Under the pieces are notes generated by a model. It did no database searches. It was not told the DNA's origin and was given only the letters and a program-made list of their open reading frames with translations. The translations under genes were made by a program, and so were the position numbers. DNA of 64,000 nucleotides from Bacillota bacterium (GTDB lineage: Bacteria > Bacillota > UBA4882 > UBA8346): NCBI GenBank assembly GCA_023426245.1, contig JAFABB010000055.1, forward strand, positions 62,001 to 126,000, given 5' to 3'. The stretch's first letter is position 1. Each line of letters starts with the position of its first letter. This document shows, in pieces, positions 18,478 through 27,625 of the stretch.

Positions 18478-20103
18478 ATGGCTGGAAAACAGATTTTATT
18501 TGATGAACAAGCCCGCCACGCACTGGAACGCGGTGTGAATACTCTGGCGGATGCAGTAAAAGTCACCTTGGGCCCCAAGGGACGCAATGTAGTTTTAGAA
18601 AAGAAATATGGTTCCCCAACCATCACCAATGATGGAGTAACCATTGCCAAAGAAATTGAAGTTAAAGATCCCTTTGAAAATATGGGAGCTCAACTTGCGA
18701 AAGAAGTTGCCACTAAAACCAACGATATCGCAGGGGATGGAACCACCACCGCTACCTTACTCGCTCAAGCCATGGTACGGGAAGGTCTTAAGAATGTGGC
18801 TGCAGGCGCCAATCCTATGGTTTTGAAAAAAGGGATTGAAAAAGCAGTTGACGTCGTAGTTGAAGAAATCAAAAAAGTCAGCAAAAAAGTTGATAAAAAA
18901 GAATCCATCTCTCAAGTAGCTGCAATTTCCGCTGGGGACGAAGAGATCGGAAAACTCATCGCTGAAGCCATGGAAAAAGTGGGCAATGACGGTGTAATTA
19001 CCGTGGAAGAATCCAAAACCATGGGCACCAACCTGGAAGTCGTCGAAGGGATGCAATTTGACAAAGGCTATGTATCCCCTTATATGGTTACTGATCCGGA
19101 ACGGTTGGAAGCCGTGTTGGACAACCCTTACATCTTACTCACCGATAAAAAGATCAATCTAATCAAAGATTTACTCCCAATCCTGGAAAAAGTAATGCAA
19201 CGCGGCAAACCCCTTTTGTTGATTGCTGAAGATATCGAAGGAGAGGCCCTGGCTACACTGGTCGTCAACAGGCTCCGCGGTACCTTGAACATTGTCGCCG
19301 TTAAAGCCCCGGGATTTGGCGACCGTCGTGAAGCCATGCTGGCTGATATCGCCATCGTTACCGGCGGCCAGGTTATTTCCGAAAAAGTCGGCGCCACTTT
19401 GGAAAACACCACCCTGGAGATGTTGGGTGAAGCCCGTCAGGTGAAAGTGACCAAAGACGAGACCACCATTGTTGATGGTAAAGGCGACAAAAAAGAAATT
19501 GCCGCCCGCATCGGTCAGATTAAAACCCAAATCAAAGACACCACTTCCGATTATGATAAGGAAAAATTGCAAGAACGGCTGGCCAAGTTATCGGGCGGTG
19601 TGGCTGTAATTCAAGTTGGTGCTGCTACCGAAACCGAAATGAAAGAGAAAAAATTCCGAATTGAGGATGCGCTTTCAGCAACCCGGGCTGCCGTCGAAGA
19701 AGGCGTTGTTCCCGGTGGTGGCGTCACTCTACTACAGATTGCCCCAGTACTTGATAAATTGAAAGAAAACGGCGATGTTGCAACCGGTATTTCGATTGTC
19801 CGGAAAGCACTCACCGAACCCTTAAAACAAATCGCTCAAAATGCCGGTGTTGAGGGTTCGATCGTTGTTGAAAAAGTCTCTTCAATGCCTGCTGGACAAG
19901 GATATAATGCCTTAACCGGTGAGTATGTGGATATGGTGAAAGCCGGTATCATTGACCCGGCCAAAGTAACCCGTGGTGCTTTACAAAATGCCGCCAGTAT
20001 CGCAGCGATGGTACTCACCACCGAATGCGTCGTGGCAGAAATCCCTGAAGAAAAACCCGCAGCTCCGGCTATGCCCGGCGGCGGAATGGGTATGGATTAC
20101 TAA
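18478..20103 (+). CDS. groEL: GroEL chaperonin
   Basis: 541 residues forming the double-ring ATPase that folds proteins under the GroES lid. Landmarks: LGPKGRNVVLEKKYG, DGTTTATLLAQ with the catalytic Asp, the apical domain with GEALATLVVNRLRG, VVPGGGVTLL and a C-terminal GGGMGM tail ending in DY. The ATG at 18478 has GGAGG eight bases before it; the 13-codon upstream extension is not supported. A strong terminator follows. Confidence 0.98.
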   Translation: MAGKQILFDEQARHALERGVNTLADAVKVTLGPKGRNVVLEKKYGSPTITNDGVTIAKEIEVKDPFENMGAQLAKEVATKTNDIAGDGTTTATLLAQAMVREGLKNVAAGANPMVLKKGIEKAVDVVVEEIKKVSKKVDKKESISQVAAISAGDEEIGKLIAEAMEKVGNDGVITVEESKTMGTNLEVVEGMQFDKGYVSPYMVTDPERLEAVLDNPYILLTDKKINLIKDLLPILEKVMQRGKPLLLIAEDIEGEALATLVVNRLRGTLNIVAVKAPGFGDRREAMLADIAIVTGGQVISEKVGATLENTTLEMLGEARQVKVTKDETTIVDGKGDKKEIAARIGQIKTQIKDTTSDYDKEKLQERLAKLSGGVAVIQVGAATETEMKEKKFRIEDALSATRAAVEEGVVPGGGVTLLQIAPVLDKLKENGDVATGISIVRKALTEPLKQIAQNAGVEGSIVVEKVSSMPAGQGYNALTGEYVDMVKAGIIDPAKVTRGALQNAASIAAMVLTTECVVAEIPEEKPAAPAMPGGGMGMDY

Positions 20104-20124
20104 GATACTATTCTCTTCTCTTAC

Positions 20125-20157
20125 AAGAGCTGTCTCAATAGAGGCGGCTCTTTTTTT
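20125..20157 (+). terminator. Rho-independent terminator after groEL
   Basis: AAGAGC-TGTCTC pairs with GAGGCG-GCTCTT through 12 pairs including G-U wobbles around an AATA loop, followed by seven T residues. Confidence 0.92.
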
Positions 20158-20159
20158 AT

Positions 20160-20196
20160 AAATAAATATCCCCGGTATAACGGGAGATATTTATTT
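20160..20196. repeat. Long A+T-rich hairpin after the groEL terminator
   Basis: AATAAATATC-CCCG and CGGG-(A)-GATATTTATT form a 14-bp stem with one bulged A around the loop GTATAA. It could be a second-line transcription stop or a protein site; no T-run follows on the plus strand. Confidence 0.6.
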
Positions 20197-20289
20197 ACTT
20201 GTCTTCCATCATAAAATAGGGCATAATGAAATCAAAACAATGGATTATTTTCGCTACGCATCAATTGATAAATACCCAAAGGATCGGCA

Positions 20290-21603
20290 ATGACAAATCT
20301 AGCTATCGAACAATCCTATATAACGACCCCCGCTTTTCAAGACGCTCTCGACTGTATAGCGAGTGGTACTCCGCTCACTTTCATATCCGGTAAAGCGGGC
20401 ACCGGGAAATCAACCTTCACCAAACATGAACTAACCAGACTTCCCGGTAATACGGTCTTTCTCTCCCCTACCGGCATTGCGGCTTTAAATATCGGAGGAC
20501 AAACTATACATTCCTTTTTCAACTTAGAACACGGTATGCTTTACCCGGAACGAATCAAGGAAAGCCGGCAGCCACAGATTTATAAAAAAATCGACTATCT
20601 GGTTATTGATGAAATTTCCATGGTACGGGCGGATTTAATGGATGCTGTTAATCACTCCCTCCAAATTAACCGCAAATCGACCGAACCCTTTGGGGGCGTG
20701 AAGCTAATCCTGATTGGAGATCTCTATCAATTGCCACCGGTTGTGGTTCGCGAAGAGCGATCCGAATTCAACCCCGGAGGGCGTTATAAAAACCGTTTTT
20801 TCTTCAATTCTCAGGCCATTCGTTCCGCAATCATCGGCGATTCATTTAAATACATCAAATTTGAAGCCATTTTTCGTCAAGAGAGCCAGGAATTCATTAA
20901 TCTCTTGGAACAAGTCCGCCAGAATAACCTATGTCAGGATTTAATCCGCGCCTTAAATGAACGGGTCACTGCCGCAACCATCATTGAGCAACTGGATGAG
21001 GTTACAGTGTTAACTTGCACCAATGAAGCGGCCCAAGCTTACAATACCAGTAGATTGGAGGCGCTCTCAACGCCAAAACACCAGTATCAGGCGAATATTG
21101 AAGGGAAGTTTAGCCGGGAGGATTTTCCCACCTTACCCATACTCTCTTTAAAAGTGGGCGCTAAAGTGATTTTTATCAAAAATGATCCTGGGAAAGCATG
21201 GGTCAATGGGACAACCGGGGTTATTAAAGAACTTGGTCGGGATGAGCTGATGATTGAGGTGGATGGGATTGATTATCCGGTATCCCGGGAAACCTGGGAA
21301 AAATATCAATATCATATCCATAACGGTAAAATTGAAAAAGATGTCATCGGCACCTTTAGCCAGTTTCCCCTGAAACTTGGCTGGGCTCTAACGATTCACA
21401 AGAGCCAGGGCCTCACCTTAAACAACATATACCTGGATACCGGCAGAGGCGCCTTTGATTCCGGTCAAATCTATGTCGCTTTAAGCCGGGTGCGCAATTT
21501 GAGCAACCTCTACCTCAAACAACCACTTTCCCAGCGGGAACTGTTAACCGACGATGGGATTAAGGCTTTTCTTGAATATATTGAGCGCTTTATCTGGCGG
21601 TAG
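20290..21603 (+). CDS. PIF1/RecD-like DNA helicase
   Basis: Superfamily 1B helicase of 437 residues. Walker A GKAGTGKS (34-41), motif Ia (LSPTGIAALNIGGQTIHSF), Walker B VIDEISMV, motif III GDLYQLPPV and the C-terminal LTIHKSQGLTL with IYVALSRVR are all present, so the motor looks complete. PIF1-like enzymes unwind 5' to 3' and resolve stalled forks or G-quadruplexes; in bacteria their roles vary and their distribution is patchy. It is a single-gene unit between the groEL terminator and its own. Confidence 0.87.
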   Translation: MTNLAIEQSYITTPAFQDALDCIASGTPLTFISGKAGTGKSTFTKHELTRLPGNTVFLSPTGIAALNIGGQTIHSFFNLEHGMLYPERIKESRQPQIYKKIDYLVIDEISMVRADLMDAVNHSLQINRKSTEPFGGVKLILIGDLYQLPPVVVREERSEFNPGGRYKNRFFFNSQAIRSAIIGDSFKYIKFEAIFRQESQEFINLLEQVRQNNLCQDLIRALNERVTAATIIEQLDEVTVLTCTNEAAQAYNTSRLEALSTPKHQYQANIEGKFSREDFPTLPILSLKVGAKVIFIKNDPGKAWVNGTTGVIKELGRDELMIEVDGIDYPVSRETWEKYQYHIHNGKIEKDVIGTFSQFPLKLGWALTIHKSQGLTLNNIYLDTGRGAFDSGQIYVALSRVRNLSNLYLKQPLSQRELLTDDGIKAFLEYIERFIWR

Positions 21604-21650
21604 CATGATATGATACGGCAACGGTTAATCTACGCCAAACCATGATTTAC

Positions 21651-21684
21651 GGAGCTTTTGAAACCAGTTCAAAAGCTCCTGTTT
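21651..21684 (+). terminator. Terminator between convergent helicase and dehydrogenase genes
   Basis: GGAGCTTTTGAA and TTCAAAAGCTCC are perfect 12-bp arms with a 5-base loop; TGTTTTG follows on the plus strand. It probably serves the helicase gene and may also slow transcription from the other side. Confidence 0.8.
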
Positions 21685-21691
21685 TGTAAGT

Positions 21692-22645
21692 TTAAAGAAT
21701 GACATTTTGCGGCGCGCCTTTTAACCAGGCAAGAACATTATCAAAAGCGATTTGGGCCCGTCTTTCCAAGGCCTCCCTAGTAGCAAACCCAATATGGGGA
21801 GATAAAATTACATTGGGGGCGGTCATTAACGGATGCGTGGAAGGGATCGGGGGTTCCATCTCAAAAACATCAATGCCGGCGCCTCCAATCTCTCCGTTTT
21901 TTAAAGCGGCGGCCAAGGCATTATTGTCAATCACAGGACCCCGAGCCGTATTGATTAAAATCGCAGAAGGTTTCATGAACCGGATCAGACGTCCGTCAAT
22001 AAGGTTTTTGGTTTCACCGCATAGCGGTACATGTAATGAAACGATATCACTCTGCGAAAGCAGATCCTCAAGGGTAACATATTGGATTCCCAAAGCGATT
22101 CCTTCCGGTTTTTGACTACGGCTATAAGCAAGGACCGAACATCCGAAAGCCTTTCCGATAGCGGCTACTTGCAAACCTATCGCCCCTGTCCCCACAATTC
22201 CAAGGGTTTTTCCATAAAGTTCGTTACCAAGCAGTCCATCCTTGGTTTTACCATTCCGGGCGGCGCCATCGGCGGGAATCATTTTTCGTAAAACTGCAAT
22301 GGTTAGGCCGAAGGATAATTCAACTACCGAGTGGGTCGAGTATCCGGCGGCGTTGGATACGATAATATGTTTTTCTCTGCAGGAGTTCATCCCGACATGA
22401 TCCACCCCGGTAAAGGCGACTGAAATCATCTTTAAATCCGGACATTCCCGGATAACATCATCCGGGTAAGGCTGATTCACTAGCATTACCCCATCTGCTT
22501 TTTGCGAACGCGTCATTAATTCATCGTTGTTAACAGCCCGATCTGAATAAGTTACAACTTGATGCCCTTCCCTTTCAAGGCTTGAGACCAATCTTTGCAG
22601 TATTGGTTCCCCCACTCCCAATGGTTCCAATAAAACAATCCGCAT
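21692..22645 (-). CDS. D-2-hydroxyacid dehydrogenase family protein
   Basis: NAD-dependent oxidoreductase of 317 residues from the phosphoglycerate/lactate dehydrogenase family. It has the nucleotide fold GIVGTGAIG (about 144-152), the substrate arginine in INTARGPVID, the Glu in DVFEMEPP and the catalytic His in LSPHIGFAT, so the catalytic triad is complete. The substrate cannot be assigned; there is no C-terminal ACT domain, so it is not a typical serine-pathway SerA. The ATG at 22645 is preferred because GGGGAG lies ten bases upstream; a GTG nine bases earlier is too close to that site. Confidence 0.85.
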   Translation of the reverse strand: MRIVLLEPLGVGEPILQRLVSSLEREGHQVVTYSDRAVNNDELMTRSQKADGVMLVNQPYPDDVIRECPDLKMISVAFTGVDHVGMNSCREKHIIVSNAAGYSTHSVVELSFGLTIAVLRKMIPADGAARNGKTKDGLLGNELYGKTLGIVGTGAIGLQVAAIGKAFGCSVLAYSRSQKPEGIALGIQYVTLEDLLSQSDIVSLHVPLCGETKNLIDGRLIRFMKPSAILINTARGPVIDNNALAAALKNGEIGGAGIDVFEMEPPIPSTHPLMTAPNVILSPHIGFATREALERRAQIAFDNVLAWLKGAPQNVIL

Positions 22646-23032
22646 TCCCAACACGCTCCCCGTTTGAGGTTTCCTTTTTTTAGTAAAAATACAATTTACC
22701 TACACTTCTTACCTTGAGCACTTCTTCATCGGAAACCAACTTCCTTCCAATCCGATCAAAAAGAACCGAACAACTCTAATTCAAAAGGAATTTTAACAAA
22801 TAAAAAGAATATTTTTTATAGGATAATTATATTAACACTGTAATTCAACATAGAAATAACTCGCGAATTTCCCCTTTTACGAAAAGAAATCTTTACTCTA
22901 CGCCAATGAAATGAAAAACCCCATCTTTACGAATTACCCATTGACTCTGGTACGTCAAAAACGCTTCCATATTCATGGACCCTGAAAAAGACTTCTCGAT
23001 GCGTATTATCCGGGTTTAAGTATTTCTAAGAG
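22646..23032. other. Non-coding gap upstream of the FIST gene
   Basis: About 390 A+T-rich bases between divergent genes. I see a short inverted motif, TTGAC-N8-GTCAA (22941-22958), but no convincing promoter pair, riboswitch or small gene. Confidence 0.5.
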
Positions 23033-23998
23033 GTGGCAAAATTGATAAAAGTTTTGGTGGGTCATAGTAGAAATCACCAATCATCGACTGCAGTCCGTGA
23101 AGTTATAGAGCAACTGTACCCTTCGCTGGATGGACTTTCACCTCAGGCCGGAATCTTATTTTGTGCGGAGGATTTTAATCATGGCTTGATCTTATCTGTA
23201 ATTCAAAAAAATTTTCCAGGCATTCAAGTGATCGGATGCACGACCAACGGTGAATTTTCATCGCTATATGGTTTTACCGAAAATTCCCTCACATTCATGG
23301 TATTCGTGACCTATACAGCCGAAATCGGAGCGGGTGTGGGCAAAAAGGTTTCCCTTCTTTGTGGAAAAGCCGGACGGCTGGCGGCCATCTCATCCCGGCT
23401 CCGACTAAAACATCACCTTTACCAGCAAAGATTTGCCATAACCTTTTCACCTCCTCTACCGGATGGAATCAAAGGAATTGAAGGAGGGATCCGGGAAATC
23501 TTAGGCCAAACTTTCCCGATCTTTGGGGCTGTTCAAACGGCCCATCCTAAAGGAAAACATAACTATCAATTTTTCAACGGAGAGGTATTGACGGACAGCG
23601 TGGTTCTGCTTTTATTTGCCGGGGCGGTCTCCTTTTCCCGCGGCGTCAGTGCAGTGTCATTCCAGGGTAAAACAAAGGCGGAAGACTTCTTCCAACAGGA
23701 AAATGTCGATAAAACAGCGGTAATCCCATCCTGTACCGATTCTATCCGCCAGGCGTTAGCCCAATACCCCGGTTTCCGCCCTGCTGCCGCTTTATTCTTT
23801 TCCGGGTCGGAAAGGAAAATCCTACTGGGCAATCAAATCATCCGGGAAGCTGAGACAGCACGATACCAGTTAGGAAACATTCCCTTTTGCGGTTTTTATC
23901 CTTACTGCCAGTTCGGTGCAGCCGAGATCAACGGCGGGGATGAGCGCACCCCATTCGTCACGTTGCTGCTGGGTCCCAATAATTTAAGGGATGTTTAG
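23033..23998 (+). CDS. FIST-domain sensory protein, stand-alone
   Basis: 321 residues with a FIST N-terminal domain (VIGCTTNGEFSS around residue 60-71, then LTFMVF) and a FIST-C region towards the end (AALFFSGSERKILLG, IPFCGFYPYCQFG). FIST modules are proposed small-ligand, perhaps amino-acid, sensors and are normally tied to kinases, cyclases or chemoreceptors; here there is no output domain and no signalling gene next door. GTG at 23033 opens the frame, but TTG at 23042, five bases after AGGTGG, may be the true start. It is convergent with the kinase gene and overlaps nothing. Confidence 0.8.
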   Translation: MAKLIKVLVGHSRNHQSSTAVREVIEQLYPSLDGLSPQAGILFCAEDFNHGLILSVIQKNFPGIQVIGCTTNGEFSSLYGFTENSLTFMVFVTYTAEIGAGVGKKVSLLCGKAGRLAAISSRLRLKHHLYQQRFAITFSPPLPDGIKGIEGGIREILGQTFPIFGAVQTAHPKGKHNYQFFNGEVLTDSVVLLLFAGAVSFSRGVSAVSFQGKTKAEDFFQQENVDKTAVIPSCTDSIRQALAQYPGFRPAAALFFSGSERKILLGNQIIREAETARYQLGNIPFCGFYPYCQFGAAEINGGDERTPFVTLLLGPNNLRDV

Positions 23999-24011
23999 TG
24001 CTCAATTGCTT

Positions 24012-24464
24012 TCAATCACGGACAACTGTGATCTCATCCCATCCTTCCTCCAGGGTTGGTGGCTGCATTTGGTGATACATTTTTGCAATAACTTGCTCCG
24101 GAACAACTCTGTTTCGTTTCATATTCCTGGTAAGAGCGGCCGATAAGGAAATGCTTTTGAAATAACACTTTTTGATGGTCGATTCGGGCAGCAAGGACAA
24201 TATCTTTTTTCTATCCCTAAGGGAAAGATTGGTCGCATCATAGATAACATTCTGTTCTTCATTCAATAACGTTTTAATCTGCTGATGCGCCATGGCAAAT
24301 ACGCAACTATCCTTGGTCCGGTTTTCTTTACTGCCCGTATATTGAAAACGCAATTGATCAGTGGAAATCAAAACGGCATTGTAATTCCTGGCCAAAGTTT
24401 CGGCTAGTGTCGACTTACCGCTGCCAGGAATACCGATAAGCATGATGAACAATCTATTTTTCAT
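24012..24464 (-). CDS. P-loop kinase, polynucleotide-kinase-like
   Basis: 150 residues with Walker A GIPGSGKST close to the N-terminus, a STDQLR segment and NVIYDATNLSLRDRKKI, the pattern of the AAA_33/Pnkp-type kinase fold that phosphorylates small molecules or nucleic-acid ends. It is the last gene of the cassette at 24012-27380 and starts 11 bases inside the SDR gene with GGGAG before the ATG, so translation is coupled. A further in-frame ATG at 24485 lacks a ribosome site. Substrate unknown; a sugar or a polyol would fit the neighbours. Confidence 0.75.
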   Translation of the reverse strand: MKNRLFIMLIGIPGSGKSTLAETLARNYNAVLISTDQLRFQYTGSKENRTKDSCVFAMAHQQIKTLLNEEQNVIYDATNLSLRDRKKILSLLPESTIKKCYFKSISLSAALTRNMKRNRVVPEQVIAKMYHQMQPPTLEEGWDEITVVRD

Positions 24465-25236
24465 TAAACTCCCATCCCTCATCACCGCTATAAATCATCC
24501 GTTTGGTCATGCCTCCGTCGACGGTGATGTTTTGGCCGGTAATAAAGGTATTTTCCTGATCACACAAAAACATTACCGCCCGCACGATATCCATGGGGGT
24601 GCCTACCCGACAAACCGGATGTTGATACTTATCGGCAAGACTGTGTTTGTTGTCATACTCTGTGTCAAAATTTGCCCTCACGTCGATCCAACCTGGACTG
24701 ACACTGTTGACTCTTACCTTCCCTGCAAGACTGATCGCCAAGGCATGGGTCAAGGCCGAGATGCCGCCTTTGGCCGCGGTGTAACTCTCAGTATCCCGCT
24801 GCGACATGATGCTTCGGGTGGAAGAGATGTTTACAATAGCCCCCTTATCGGAAAAATGGTTTTGAAAAAGTTTAGCCAGCATATACGGAGCTGTTACCCC
24901 CACTTTTAAAACATAATTAAAATCATCATAGTCACAGCCGGAGATGATCCCTTTCCGGCTTAAACAGGCATTATTAATCAGAAAGTCAATACGGCCATAG
25001 GTATCGATAACGCGTTTAGAAAATTCCTCCAGAACCTCAATTTCAGCAATATCCCCGGCATAAAAAAAACCTGCTCCGCCAGTGCCTGTCATACGGGTCA
25101 ATGCTTTTTCCCCTGCTTCTTTATCCAAATCAATAAAGGCAACTTTTGCTCCGCGTTTAGCGAATTCAGTGACCAGGCAAAGACCAATTCCATTGGCGCC
25201 ACCGGTAATAACGCCAATGCTATCATTGAAATTCAT
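24454..25236 (-). CDS. Short-chain dehydrogenase/reductase
   Basis: Classical SDR of 260 residues. It has the NAD(P) motif TGGANGIG, NNAC in place of NNAG, the catalytic Ser in ISSTRS and YTAAKGG with Tyr and Lys. The aspartate ending the second strand (FIDLDK) suggests NAD(H) preference. An upstream in-frame start at 25299 has no ribosome site, whereas GAGGTGG lies before the ATG at 25236. It forms an overlapping pair with the downstream kinase and follows a nucleotidyltransferase after a 133-base gap, so the substrate may be a sugar or polyol intermediate. Confidence 0.85.
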   Translation of the reverse strand: MNFNDSIGVITGGANGIGLCLVTEFAKRGAKVAFIDLDKEAGEKALTRMTGTGGAGFFYAGDIAEIEVLEEFSKRVIDTYGRIDFLINNACLSRKGIISGCDYDDFNYVLKVGVTAPYMLAKLFQNHFSDKGAIVNISSTRSIMSQRDTESYTAAKGGISALTHALAISLAGKVRVNSVSPGWIDVRANFDTEYDNKHSLADKYQHPVCRVGTPMDIVRAVMFLCDQENTFITGQNITVDGGMTKRMIYSGDEGWEFNEK

Positions 25237-25276
25237 GCGCCACCTCATTTCAGGAAATAAACAGCTGTTTTCTTTC

Positions 25277-25285
25277 ATTGTATCA
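25277..25285 (-). promoter_or_regulatory. Candidate extended -10 promoter for the SDR-kinase pair
   Basis: The minus strand reads TGATACAAT, an extended -10 (TG-N-TACAAT), 41 bases before the SDR start codon; no good -35 is present. The nearby AACAGCTGTT palindrome (25260-25269) could be an operator. Confidence 0.3.
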
Positions 25286-25369
25286 TAAAAACTTGGCAAT
25301 TGCCGTAGGGTAGTTTGTGATTAAAATAAGAGTCCTAAAAGAGTTGACCCGGTTTGAATTATCAATCGA

Positions 25370-26122
25370 TCAAGAATATGAATATTGGGCATCCCACTTA
25401 AAGATTTGGGCCGCTTTTTCCCCGGGTAATTCGGCTAAATCTTCATAATCGCTAATCCGGCCTACATCCCACCATTGGTAGTCACTGATATATCCATAAA
25501 TCGCTATATTCTCCGCCAACAAAGCCGGAAAAATATCGCCCGGTAAATCCACTTCTTCCTTTTGAGCGATGAATTTTTCAATAAAGGGAAAAATGCGCTG
25601 GTCCAGTACATAAGCCCCGGTACTAACCGGGCGGTTTAAGTTGGCTTTTTCATAAAACTTCCGAATGCGCTGCTGTTCATCAATTTCGGCAATGCCTACC
25701 TCAAGACGATAATGGGTGGAAAAAGCGACAGTAACCGGACCCTTATGGCTGCGGTGAAAATCAAATAAAGCCCGGTAATCCAGATGGCAAATGGTGTCTC
25801 CGGGAACCACCAAAAAGATCCCCTCCCCTTCCTGTAGAAGTCTAGCTGCCCGCCAGATTTCTCCTCCTTTTCCGGCAGGGCGGGGACCATAACTATAATC
25901 GATATGAACATTCCATTTCTCCCCGTTGCCGAAATAATTCTGGATTTGCTCCGCAAAATAGCTTACCGCCACAACAAAATTTTTTACACCGCTTTCAATA
26001 AGGGGTAAAATCACCCATTCCATGAGCGGCTTGCCATGTAAAGGCAGCATCGGTTTGGGTACATAATTGGTGATCGGGTGCAACCGGGTTCCTTTACCTG
26101 CTGCCAGAATCAACGCCTGCAT
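25370..26122 (-). CDS. Sugar-1-phosphate nucleotidyltransferase
   Basis: RmlA/GlmU-N type nucleotidyltransferase of 250 residues. The signature LILAAGKGTRL (4-14) with KPMLPLHGKP binds the NTP, and VVPGDTI carries the metal-binding Asp. It lacks C-terminal hexapeptide repeats, so it should make an activated sugar (NDP-sugar) without acetyltransferase activity. Its ATG has AGGAG eight bases before it and lies 29 bases inside the glycosyltransferase gene. The pairing suggests that it makes the donor for that enzyme; the sugar is unknown. Confidence 0.85.
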   Translation of the reverse strand: MQALILAAGKGTRLHPITNYVPKPMLPLHGKPLMEWVILPLIESGVKNFVVAVSYFAEQIQNYFGNGEKWNVHIDYSYGPRPAGKGGEIWRAARLLQEGEGIFLVVPGDTICHLDYRALFDFHRSHKGPVTVAFSTHYRLEVGIAEIDEQQRIRKFYEKANLNRPVSTGAYVLDQRIFPFIEKFIAQKEEVDLPGDIFPALLAENIAIYGYISDYQWWDVGRISDYEDLAELPGEKAAQIFKWDAQYSYS

Positions 26123-27380
26123 GGACCAAACTCCTCTCCTTCATAAATTGTTCAAGTATCGCAGCCGCCCCTTCCGCCCCGCCATATTTTTCCCCTAAAT
26201 TTCTTAACTTTTCCGCCTGCTGCCGAAAGGAATCATCCTCCAAAGTCCTTCGGATCGCTGCCGCCAAAATCTCAGGGGTCAAACCCCGTTTATCAAGGAG
26301 AATGCCGGCTCCGTTTTGAGATAGCACCCTGCCATTATCTTCTTGCTCCGCCATCGACGGTACCACCACACCCGGTTTACCGCAGGCAATACAATTCATT
26401 AAGGTCGATGAACCTCCATGAAAAACCGTTACATTACTGGCCATAATTAACTCCAATCCCGGGACAAACTGGTGAATGACTACATTCTCCGGAGGGCGGT
26501 ATCCGCCGATTTGTTCTGCAGAAACCGCCAAACCCGTGGAAATAACCCCCTTTACTTTGGGCAGTGACCGGAATGTCTCCACCGCCAAATTCAGGAATTC
26601 TTCACCAATCAAGGAAGTTCCCCCGCCGATAGTTACATAAACCAGCGGTTGATCTTGATTCCCGCTGTGACGAATTTTTAATTCCTGTTGGTTTGGAAGT
26701 TTTTCAGGACTTTCAACAAGTAAAGGCCCGGTAAATTGAATTTTGGACTTTATTTTTTGAATCCGTTCCCCGAGTTCCGGGAAATCGCAACTTATTCGAT
26801 TAAAATCAATATCGCCGCTGATCTCGGGCATTCCCTCCAAAAAGATCAATGGAACGGTCTCCATCCCCTCGGAAAAAGATTTCTCAAGATCCCCCCGGGA
26901 GAGGGAAGCGGCAATCATATTGCGAAACGTTGTTCTTTCCTTCATCTTTTTCAATAAATACTCCAGAGTCTTTTTCCCATGAGGCTGCAACATGGTTAAT
27001 GAAGCGGGAATACAGGCCTCCTTAGCGCTGAGAATGCTCAGCGGAGAACCGCAAAGCATCAAATCCGGACGCTCGGCAGCTATGGCTTCCTTCTCCCTTT
27101 GTAAAGATAATCGCAGGCAAGAACCTATCTTCGCACCCATTTCCTTTTGATAATCCAGATCATTCAATTGTGCTTCATCCGGAAATAGTTCAATTTCCGG
27201 CATGGAGGATACTGGGATGATTTCGATTCCATGACTTTGGATGACCGGGATTAATTTCCCTCCGGCCAAGAATTTTACTTGAGCGCCCCGCCGCTGCAAC
27301 GCTTTGGCTATGGCCGTAACCCTCATGGTCTGGCCCAATGCCGTACTGGATCCGATTTGCGAAGTACATAAAATTTTCAC
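26094..27380 (-). CDS. UGT-like (GT1/GT28) glycosyltransferase
   Basis: GT-B fold glycosyltransferase of 428 residues. The N-terminal acceptor domain starts MKILCTSQIGSSTALGQ, and the C-terminal donor domain has VTIGGGTSL and the nucleotide-binding stretch FHGGSSTLMNCIACGKPG, typical of MGT/EryCIII-like and MurG-like enzymes. No signal peptide or membrane span is visible, so it acts in the cytoplasm or at its membrane face. GTG start with GAGG nine bases before. It is the first gene of the four-gene cassette. Confidence 0.83.
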   Translation of the reverse strand: MKILCTSQIGSSTALGQTMRVTAIAKALQRRGAQVKFLAGGKLIPVIQSHGIEIIPVSSMPEIELFPDEAQLNDLDYQKEMGAKIGSCLRLSLQREKEAIAAERPDLMLCGSPLSILSAKEACIPASLTMLQPHGKKTLEYLLKKMKERTTFRNMIAASLSRGDLEKSFSEGMETVPLIFLEGMPEISGDIDFNRISCDFPELGERIQKIKSKIQFTGPLLVESPEKLPNQQELKIRHSGNQDQPLVYVTIGGGTSLIGEEFLNLAVETFRSLPKVKGVISTGLAVSAEQIGGYRPPENVVIHQFVPGLELIMASNVTVFHGGSSTLMNCIACGKPGVVVPSMAEQEDNGRVLSQNGAGILLDKRGLTPEILAAAIRRTLEDDSFRQQAEKLRNLGEKYGGAEGAAAILEQFMKERSLVHAGVDSGSR

Positions 27381-27490
27381 GCTCTAAGACCTCGTTTGTT
27401 GTTTTACCAGCTTTTTTGATTGTCCGTTCTTTTGAATTCACCCTATAATCTAATCAGGAATCCAAAAAAATATTTATCAAAACCGAAAGT

Positions 27491-27625
27491 GGGTGCTGTC
27501 CCAAAAATAAATTCCCCGTTAACGCTTGCGCTTTTAAAGAAATACAATCTATTGAAACCAGTATGTTCGGCAATCATATCGATTGTATTTTGAGTTGATT
27601 CCAAACTGCTTTTTAGACAGCCTTC
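27491..27625 (-). repeat. Fold-back element, family 1, copy A
   Basis: Read on the minus strand it begins GGAAGGCTGTCTAAAAAG and ends TTTTTGGGACAGCACCC, so the ends are inverted repeats. An inner 10-bp perfect stem, AAATACAATC (27540-27549) with GATTGTATTT (27581-27590), is nested inside. It shares ends, the AATCAA stretch and the inner stem with the copies at 36602-36650 and 53417-53521. No transposase is encoded, so it is MITE-like. It lies downstream of the R1 element on the copZ strand. Confidence 0.75.

Noticed and set aside
22941..22958. TTGAC-N8-GTCAA as a -35 box or operator for the FIST gene
   Set aside because: No -10 at a suitable distance and no second copy; left as an unexplained dyad.
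24442..24909. 155-codon plus-strand frame
   Set aside because: Antisense to the SDR gene, whose motifs are intact.
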